NCBI RefSeq assembly: GCF_016735495.2
Contig: NZ_JAERQY020000006.1
Span: 62,001 to 126,000 of the forward strand
Length of the DNA: 64,000 nucleotides
DNA from: Lysobacter sp. MMG2
Lineage (GTDB): Bacteria; Pseudomonadota; Gammaproteobacteria; Xanthomonadales; Xanthomonadaceae
Direction: 5' to 3'
Shown here: positions 58,479 through 64,000 of the stretch, in pieces
How the letters are laid out: each line of letters opens with the position of its first letter
Position numbering within the stretch: the stretch's first letter is position 1
Position numbers and translations under genes: made by a program
The notes under the pieces: model-generated
What the model saw: only the letters and a program-made list of their open reading frames with translations
What the model was told of the DNA's origin: nothing
Databases searched by the model: none

Positions 58479-60422
58479 ATGTGCGGACTCGCCGGCCTGC
58501 TGCGCCCGACGCCGGACACCGACGCCGCGCGGCTGGACGCGCTCGCCGGCGCGATGGGCGATGCGCTGGCGCATCGCGGCCCGGACGATCGTGGCGTCTG
58601 GGTGGATGACACCGCCGGCATCGCGCTCGCACACCGGCGCCTGAGCATCCTCGACCTCTCGCCGCTCGGCCATCAGCCGATGGCGTCGGAGGATCGCCGC
58701 TACGTCGTCGTCTACAACGGCGAGATCTACAACTTCGCCGAACTGCGCGAAGTGCTGGTCGCGCGCGGCCACGTCTTCCGCGGGCACTCCGACACCGAGG
58801 TGCTGCTGGCCGCGGTGATGGAGTGGGGCGTCGAAGAGGCGATCTCGCGCTGCAACGGCATGTTCGCCATCGCCCTGTGGGACAAGCAGGAGCGCGCGCT
58901 GTGGCTGGCGCGCGACCGCGTGGGCAAGAAGCCGCTGTACTACGGCTGGGCCGGCGGAACGTTCGTCTTCGGCTCGGAACTGAAGGCGCTGTGGCGGCAT
59001 CCGGAGTTCGACAACGGCGTCGACCCGGACGCGCTCGCGCTGCTGCTTCGCCTGGATTACATCCCGGCGCCGCATGCGATCCATGTCGATACCTTCAAGC
59101 TGGTGCCCGGTTCGCTGCTGCGCATCGACGCCGCGACCGTCGCGCGCGGGTCGGTGGAACACGACCCGCAACGCGAACAACGCCGCTATTGGGAGCCGCG
59201 CGAGCGCATGAGCGCTGCGCTAGCCGATCCGTTCAAGGGCGACGTGCTCGAAGCGGAGAACCGTCTGGACGAGCTGCTGCGCGACGCCGTCGCGTTGCGC
59301 ATGGTCGCGGACGTGCCGGTGGGCGTGTTTCTTTCTGGCGGTACGGATTCCTCGATTGTCACCTCGCTGATGCAGGCGCAGAGCCGGCATCCGGTGCGCA
59401 GTTTCACCATCGGCTTCGAGCGCTCGCACCACGACGAGGCACACCTGGCGCGCGAAGTCGCCGAGCACCTGCACACGCAGCACACCGAGCTGTACGTGAG
59501 CGGCGCCGATGCGCTGGCGGTGGTGCCGACCTTGCCGGCGATGTTCGACGAACCCTTCGCCGATGCCTCGCAGGTGCCGACCGCGCTGGTCGCGCGATTG
59601 GCGCGCACTGAAGTGACCGTGGCGCTGTCGGGCGACGGCGGCGACGAGTTGTTCTACGGCTACAAGCGCTACGACCGCGCCCTGCGCAACTGGCGCTGGC
59701 AGCGTCGCGTGCCGGCGCCGATCCGCCGCGCGCTGGCGGGCAGCGCGAAGCAGCACGGCGAGGCCTCGCGCACCGGCGGATTCGCCGCCCTGGCGGCGGA
59801 AATGGGCGCGCGCGGCATCGGCGACGTGTACCGGCAGCGCGTCGCGCGCTGGCGCGATCCCGAAGCGGTCGTAACGGGTGCCGCGTTGCCGGCGACCTTC
59901 TACGACCAGCCCGATCCGCTGCACGGATCCGGCACGCCGGCCGACGCGATGATGCTCGCGGACTTCAGCGTGTATCTGCCCGAAGACCTCCTGTGCAAGG
60001 TCGATCGCACGAGCATGGCGGTGAGCCTGGAGGCGAGGGCGCCGCTGCTGGACTGGCGCGTGGCGGAGTTCGCCTGGTCCTTGCCACTGGATTTCAAGCG
60101 CCAGCCGTCCGGCAACAAGCATCTGCTCAAGCGCGTGCTGCGACGTTACCTGCCCGATTCGATGGTCGATCGCGGCAAGCGCGGCTTCGGTGCGCCGGTG
60201 AGTGCATGGCTCAAAGGCGACCTGCGTGAGTGGGCGTCGGCGTTGCTGGATCCCGCGCGGTTGCGCTCGGAAGGCCATTTCGATGCCGATGCGGTGCATG
60301 GCCTGTGGCGCGAGTTCCTCGGCGGCGAGCGCAAATGGCACACGCACCTGTGGAATGTGCTGATGTTCCAGGCGTGGCTCGAACACTGGCAGGCGCAGCG
60401 ACGCGACGTGCGCGCGCCCTGA
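58479..60422 (+). CDS. asnB: Glutamine-hydrolysing asparagine synthetase family amidotransferase
   Basis: 647 residues. The N-terminal class II glutaminase has the catalytic Cys2 (MCGLAGLLRP), Arg/Asn contacts HRRLSILDLSPLGHQPM and VVYNGEIYNFAELRE, and the Asp in RGHSDTEVLL. The synthetase domain has the PP-loop VFLSGGTDSSIVTSLM (about 286) and LSGDGGDELFYGYKRYDRAL. Such AsnB enzymes make asparagine or amidate cell-surface or peptide substrates. The link with the fused E1 gene four bp upstream suggests a special product rather than bulk asparagine (inference). Confidence 0.93.
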   Translation: MCGLAGLLRPTPDTDAARLDALAGAMGDALAHRGPDDRGVWVDDTAGIALAHRRLSILDLSPLGHQPMASEDRRYVVVYNGEIYNFAELREVLVARGHVFRGHSDTEVLLAAVMEWGVEEAISRCNGMFAIALWDKQERALWLARDRVGKKPLYYGWAGGTFVFGSELKALWRHPEFDNGVDPDALALLLRLDYIPAPHAIHVDTFKLVPGSLLRIDAATVARGSVEHDPQREQRRYWEPRERMSAALADPFKGDVLEAENRLDELLRDAVALRMVADVPVGVFLSGGTDSSIVTSLMQAQSRHPVRSFTIGFERSHHDEAHLAREVAEHLHTQHTELYVSGADALAVVPTLPAMFDEPFADASQVPTALVARLARTEVTVALSGDGGDELFYGYKRYDRALRNWRWQRRVPAPIRRALAGSAKQHGEASRTGGFAALAAEMGARGIGDVYRQRVARWRDPEAVVTGAALPATFYDQPDPLHGSGTPADAMMLADFSVYLPEDLLCKVDRTSMAVSLEARAPLLDWRVAEFAWSLPLDFKRQPSGNKHLLKRVLRRYLPDSMVDRGKRGFGAPVSAWLKGDLREWASALLDPARLRSEGHFDADAVHGLWREFLGGERKWHTHLWNVLMFQAWLEHWQAQRRDVRAP

Positions 60423-60431
60423 GCGGCTGCC

Positions 60432-61319
60432 TCAGCGCGCCAGTCCTTCGCGAAGCCCGGCTTCCTTCACTTCGACTCCGCCCACGTCCAGCGCGGTGGC
60501 TTCGCGTTCCAGCGGCAGCACGGCCAGGGCGAGGTGGCGCGCGCCGTCATGGCCGCTGGCGACGAGTTTGCCGAGCGTCGCCGTTCCCGCGCTCAGGTCG
60601 CGTCCGGCTTCCAGCGGCGCATCGCTTTCGACCAGCACCAGCCCGCGCTTGGCCTGACCGAGGAAGTGCGTGCGCGCAACGATCTCCTGGCCCGGGTAGC
60701 AACCCTTCTTCACGCTGAAACCACGCAGGCGATCCAGGGAGAGCTGCTGCGGCGTCCAGTGTTCGACCTGCGAGCCGGGCAGGCGGGGCAGGCCGTGTTC
60801 GAGGTCGAAGGCCTGCCAGCGGGCCGCCGAGGCCGCGTCGTGTGAGGCCGGGGCGCTGGCGATGCGCAGCGTGCGCGGACCGCCGGCGCCGCCCAGGTCG
60901 AGCTCCAGGCCGCTGGCCTCATCGCCGGCGAACGTCGCCCCGGACGCACCCGCCGGCGCCGCGAAACGGCCGGAGACGTGCAGGTCTTCACGCACCTGGA
61001 TCTTCACCTTGGCGCGGAACACGAAACGCTGCAGGGCCGTCGCCAAGGCCGCCGGATCGGCGTCCGGGAGCAGCAGCCACAGGGTCTCATCGGACAGTTT
61101 GAGCAAAGCGAACAGCGCGATCACGCGCCCTTTCGGCGTCAGCCAGCCACTCCATTGCCACTGCCCGGGCTCGAGCAGGGCGACGTCGTTCATGAACTGC
61201 GCCTGCGCGAAAGTCGCCGCATCGCGGCCGGAAAGCGAGATCAGGCGGTGGTCGGGCAGGGCGAAAACAGCGTCCGCCACAGCTTGCGGGTTGTCATGCA
61301 TGGGGGCGGGAATTAACAT
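60432..61319 (-). CDS. ygfZ: Folate-binding protein YgfZ (Fe-S enzyme maintenance)
   Basis: 295 residues, a GcvT-like tetrahydrofolate-binding protein needed for full activity of certain Fe-S enzymes. The YgfZ signature with the essential Cys, SVKKGCYPGQEIVARTHFLG, is at about 205-224. ISLSGRDAATFAQAQFMNDV and WSGWLTPKGRVIALFAL lie in the first domain. The start is ambiguous: ATG at 61319 or at 61301, neither with a clear Shine-Dalgarno. It is divergent (11 bp) from the DUF1674 gene and the sdh operon, whose SdhB is a known type of Fe-S client. Confidence 0.92.
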   Translation of the reverse strand: MLIPAPMHDNPQAVADAVFALPDHRLISLSGRDAATFAQAQFMNDVALLEPGQWQWSGWLTPKGRVIALFALLKLSDETLWLLLPDADPAALATALQRFVFRAKVKIQVREDLHVSGRFAAPAGASGATFAGDEASGLELDLGGAGGPRTLRIASAPASHDAASAARWQAFDLEHGLPRLPGSQVEHWTPQQLSLDRLRGFSVKKGCYPGQEIVARTHFLGQAKRGLVLVESDAPLEAGRDLSAGTATLGKLVASGHDGARHLALAVLPLEREATALDVGGVEVKEAGLREGLAR

Positions 61320-61330
61320 TTAGCGCTGCG

Positions 61331-61495
61331 ATGATAGGCCAAACCACCCCCGTCGAAGCGCCGCACGCGCCCGAAGCACCCGAGCAGACACCCGTCACGG
61401 GCGATGCGAAGGCCAAGGAAGTCGGAGGGCGTGAAGGCCCCGAGCCGACCCGCTACGGCGATTGGGAAAAGAACGGCCGCTGCATCGACTTCTGA
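61331..61495 (+). CDS. DUF1674 / SDHAF4-like succinate dehydrogenase assembly factor
   Basis: 54 residues, MIGQTTPVEAPHAPEAPEQT..., a Pro/Glu/Ala-rich disordered start and the diagnostic C-terminus EPTRYGDWEKNGRCIDF (about 38-54). In eukaryotes SDHAF4 binds FAD-loaded SDHA and protects it before assembly with SDHB. Bacterial DUF1674 proteins are thought to do likewise. It is the first gene of the sdh transcript, 67 bp before sdhC, and divergent from ygfZ. The frame is too short to stand out in ORF lists but is unmistakable by motif. Confidence 0.9.
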   Translation: MIGQTTPVEAPHAPEAPEQTPVTGDAKAKEVGGREGPEPTRYGDWEKNGRCIDF

Positions 61496-61562
61496 CGCGT
61501 CACCGCTCCACACGCCTTCCCGCCACGCGGCACCGCCGCCCAGCCGAGAGACCGCCACGCTC

Positions 61563-61958
61563 ATGGCGAATCGCGAACGTCCTTTGTCACCCCACCTGCA
61601 GATCTATGCCTGGCAGGTGCAGACGGTGACCTCCATCGTCCACCGCATTACCGGCATCATCCTGGTGGTCGGCAGCTTCATCGTCGCCTGGGGGCTGCTC
61701 GCGCTGGCCGCAGGTCCCGAATCGTGGGCGACCTTCACCCGCTTCAGCCGGTCGGCGTTCGGGTTCCTGATCCTGTTCGGCTGGAGCTGGGCGCTGTCCT
61801 TCCACCTGATCAACGGCATCCGCCATCTCGTGCAGGACGCCGGCTACGGCTACAAGATCGCGTCGTTCGTGCGCAGCAGCTGGATCTCGGTCTTCGGCAG
61901 CCTCGCGCTGACCGTGCTGATCTGGGTGCTGGCGATGATGCAGCGGGGTGGCGCATGA
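61563..61958 (+). CDS. sdhC: Succinate dehydrogenase cytochrome b556 subunit
   Basis: 131 residues, a three-helix membrane subunit. ERPLSPHLQIYAWQVQTVTS, then the quinone-site SIVHRITGI (Ser and Arg), the haem-ligand helix WSWALSFHLINGIRHLVQDA and a last helix near 105-125. It anchors the SDH complex and, with SdhD, binds ubiquinone and haem b. The ATG at 61563 is the natural start (MANRERPLSPHLQIY); longer frames run through the DUF1674 gene. Its stop overlaps the sdhD start. Confidence 0.95.
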   Translation: MANRERPLSPHLQIYAWQVQTVTSIVHRITGIILVVGSFIVAWGLLALAAGPESWATFTRFSRSAFGFLILFGWSWALSFHLINGIRHLVQDAGYGYKIASFVRSSWISVFGSLALTVLIWVLAMMQRGGA

Positions 61959-62350
61959 GCCTGCACAAGTCCCGCCTGCGCAACCCGCTCAAGAGCGCCC
62001 GCGGCCTGGGTTCGGCGAAGGACGGCACCAGCCACTTCATCGTCCAGCGCATCACGGCCATCGCCCTGGTTGCGTTGTCGCTCTACGTCCTGGGCCTGAT
62101 CCTGTGCCTGATCGGCGACGACTACGCGAGCGTGCGCGCCACGGTCGCCCATCCGTGCAATGCGATCCTGCTGATTGCTTTCAGCATCGCGATGTTCTGG
62201 CACGCCAAGCTCGGCATCCAGGTCATCGTCGAAGACTACGTGCACGCGCCGCTCCCGGCGGCAACGTTGCAGTTGCTCAACATTTTCCTGTGCGCACTCG
62301 CGGCCATCGCCAGCGTGCTCGCCATCGTCCGCATCGCGCTGGGAGCCTGA
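61955..62350 (+). CDS. sdhD: Succinate dehydrogenase membrane anchor subunit
   Basis: 131 residues, three transmembrane helices (about 30-55, 62-85, 98-125). The N-terminal [20 protein letters not shown] is typical of non-enterobacterial SdhD. The quinone/haem side is [20 protein letters not shown] and [17 protein letters not shown] (haem His and the Asp-Tyr pair). The ATG at 61955 overlaps the sdhC stop by 4 bp, and sdhA follows 4 bp after. Confidence 0.95.
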   Translation: MSLHKSRLRNPLKSARGLGSAKDGTSHFIVQRITAIALVALSLYVLGLILCLIGDDYASVRATVAHPCNAILLIAFSIAMFWHAKLGIQVIVEDYVHAPLPAATLQLLNIFLCALAAIASVLAIVRIALGA

Positions 62351-62354
62351 CGCC

Positions 62355-64000
62355 GTGCCCGCCTACAAGATCCACGAACATACTTTCGACATGGTGGTCG
62401 TCGGCGCCGGTGGCGCCGGCCTGCGCGCCACCTTCGGCCTGGCCCAGAAGGGCCTGAAGACGGCCTGCATCACCAAGGTCTTCCCGACGCGCTCGCACAC
62501 CGTGGCCGCGCAGGGCGGCGTCGCCGCCGCGCTGGCGAACATGGGCGAGGACGACTGGCGTTACCACTTCTTCGATACCGTCAAGGGTTCGGACTGGCTG
62601 GGCGACCAGGACGCGATCGAATACATGTGCCGCGAGGCCATCCCGGCGATCATCGAGCTGGAGCACTACGGCGTTCCGTTCTCGCGCACCGAGGACGGCA
62701 AGATCTACCAGCGTCCGTTCGGCGGCATGACCACGCGTTACGGCGAAGGTCCGCCGGCGCAGCGCACCTGCGCCGCAGCCGACCGCACCGGCCACGCGAT
62801 CCTGCATACGCTCTACCAGCAGTCGCTGGCGCACGACGCGCAGTTCTTCATCGAGTACTTCGCGCTCGACCTGATCATGGACGCCAACGGCGCCTGCCGT
62901 GGCGTGCTCGCGCTCGACATGGCCGAAGGCACGCTGCACCTGTTCAAGGCGCAGGGCACCGTGCTGGCCACCGGCGGCTACGGTCGCGCGTACTTCTCCG
63001 CGACCTCGGCCCATACCTGCACCGGCGACGGCGGCGGCATGGTGCTGCGCGCCGGTCTTGCGATGCAGGACATGGAGTTCGTGCAGTTCCACCCGACCGG
63101 CATCTACGGCGCGGGCTGCCTGATCACCGAAGGCGTGCGCGGCGAAGGCGGCATCCTGCGCAACAGCAACGGCGAGCGCTTCATGGAGCGCTACGCACCG
63201 AGCGTGAAGGACCTCGCTCCGCGCGACATGGTCAGTCGCGCGATGACGATGGAAATCCGCGAAGGCCGCGGCGTCGGCGAGCACAAGGATCACATCCTGC
63301 TCGACCTCACGCACCTGGGCCCGGAAGTGATCCACGAGAAGCTGCCGGGCATCGCCGAGTCGGCGCGCATCTTCGCCAACGTCGACGTCGAAAAGCAGCC
63401 GATCCCGGTGATCCCGACCGTTCACTACAACATGGGCGGCATCCCGACCAACTACCACGGCGAAGTGGTGCAGCTGAAGAACGGCAACCCGGACGAAGTG
63501 GTCCCGGGTCTGTACGCGATCGGCGAAGCCGCATGCGTGTCGGTGCACGGCGCCAACCGCCTGGGTTCGAACTCGCTGCTCGACCTGGTCGTGTTCGGTC
63601 GCGCCGTCGCCAACCGCGCGGCGGAAACCGTCAAGCGCGATGGCAAGCACGCCGCGCTGGCGGCCGACGCCTGCGATCCGGCGCTGGCGCGTCTGGACAA
63701 GCTGCGCAACGCCAATGGCGGCACGCCGACGGCGGTCATCCGCGACAAGATGCAGCGCACGATGCAGGCCGACGCGGCCGTGTTCCGCACCGGCGAGACG
63801 CTGTCCGACGGCGTGCGCAAGATGCGCGAGATCCACGCATCCTTCGCCGACGTGAAGGTGAGCGACCGTTCGCTGATCTGGAACTCGGATCTGATCGAGA
63901 CCTACGAGCTGTCGAACCTGCTCGACCAGGCGCTGGTGACGATCGTGTCCGCCGAGAACCGCACCGAATCGCGCGGCGCGCATGCCCGCGAGGACTTCCC
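62355..64000 (+). CDS. sdhA: Succinate dehydrogenase flavoprotein subunit (cut by right edge)
   Basis: 548 complete codons of about 595 are visible. The GTG start at 62355 gives [20 protein letters not shown], with the FAD dinucleotide-binding motif [11 protein letters not shown]. The covalent-FAD His is in [12 protein letters not shown]. Catalytic segments: [33 protein letters not shown] (substrate His and Arg), [15 protein letters not shown] and [20 protein letters not shown]. It oxidises succinate to fumarate in the TCA cycle. The remaining C-terminus and presumably sdhB lie beyond the window. Confidence 0.96.
   Translation, partial: MPAYKIHEHTFDMVVVGAGGAGLRATFGLAQKGLKTACITKVFPTRSHTVAAQGGVAAALANMGEDDWRYHFFDTVKGSDWLGDQDAIEYMCREAIPAIIELEHYGVPFSRTEDGKIYQRPFGGMTTRYGEGPPAQRTCAAADRTGHAILHTLYQQSLAHDAQFFIEYFALDLIMDANGACRGVLALDMAEGTLHLFKAQGTVLATGGYGRAYFSATSAHTCTGDGGGMVLRAGLAMQDMEFVQFHPTGIYGAGCLITEGVRGEGGILRNSNGERFMERYAPSVKDLAPRDMVSRAMTMEIREGRGVGEHKDHILLDLTHLGPEVIHEKLPGIAESARIFANVDVEKQPIPVIPTVHYNMGGIPTNYHGEVVQLKNGNPDEVVPGLYAIGEAACVSVHGANRLGSNSLLDLVVFGRAVANRAAETVKRDGKHAALAADACDPALARLDKLRNANGGTPTAVIRDKMQRTMQADAAVFRTGETLSDGVRKMREIHASFADVKVSDRSLIWNSDLIETYELSNLLDQALVTIVSAENRTESRGAHAREDF

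Noticed and set aside
56161-58648. 926-codon minus-strand frame opposite the fused E1 gene
   Set aside because: Antisense shadow; His/Arg/Ala-rich without motifs.

Overview
The window is a GC-rich (about two-thirds G+C by eye) bacterial chromosome segment. It looks like the Xanthomonadaceae, most probably Lysobacter or a close relative. Grounds for this are the kynurenine-type tryptophan catabolic genes, a DUF6116 protein, a fused E1 alpha/beta ketoacid dehydrogenase next to an asparagine synthetase, the DUF1674-sdhCDA order, and the many short palindromic intergenic repeats (including the facing GTCATCCCCGC.../...GCGGGAATGAC pair). The genus is an inference from gene content, not a database result. 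No phage, insertion sequence, CRISPR array, rRNA or tRNA was recognised.

Layout. 1-6.3 kb: 3' part of an end-joining ligase LigD gene (open at the left edge), a glutathione transferase, a putative lipoprotein, a POT peptide transporter and a rhomboid protease. 6.3-8.2 kb: a small unknown gene, a histone-H1-like Lys/Ala repeat protein, a small acetyltransferase, and a 42-bp tandem repeat array. 8.2-12.1 kb: a HupE/UreJ-like membrane protein, a PpiC-like foldase and a DUF3604 lipoprotein. 12.4-18.9 kb: small exported or membrane proteins, an RluF-type pseudouridine synthase, cyclopropane fatty acid synthase, a DUF2461 protein between two copies of one repeat, and exonuclease I.

18.9-41.3 kb is the most interesting part. 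It holds kynurenine/3-hydroxyanthranilate catabolism: Kmo, KynU, a CHMI-type tautomerase, ACMS decarboxylase, 3-hydroxyanthranilate dioxygenase, a RidA-type deaminase, a carbonic anhydrase, a semialdehyde dehydrogenase and an SDR. These genes form two co-directional blocks separated by a 12.5-kb membrane-stress module (23.1-35.6 kb). The module encodes a phospholipase-D-fold protein, TelA, an unknown helical protein, a 1776-residue AAA ATPase, a small TerB-like acidic protein, a YqiK-type flotillin, its YqiJ-like partner, a PspA/IM30-like coiled coil and a YjfI (DUF2170) protein with an added N-terminal DNA-binding-like segment. The genes are tightly packed, several overlapping by ATGA. The module appears to be driven from a promoter whose spacer is a perfect inverted repeat.

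41.4-50.7 kb: asparaginyl-tRNA synthetase, an IscA-type Fe-S protein, class I fumarase, a sterol-desaturase-like hydroxylase, a patatin lipase, outer-membrane phospholipase A, a DUF456 protein, a cold-shock protein, a glycine-zipper lipoprotein and a membrane-anchored mini cytochrome c. 50.8-64 kb: TcdA, TatD, DUF6116, a second glycine-zipper protein, glutaryl-CoA dehydrogenase (which lies downstream in lysine/tryptophan-type degradation), a GNAT, a GST, the fused E1 dehydrogenase, AsnB, YgfZ, a 54-residue DUF1674/SDHAF4 protein, and sdhC-sdhD-sdhA. SdhA runs off the right edge.

Most long open frames antisense to these genes are by-products of high GC at third codon positions and were left out.
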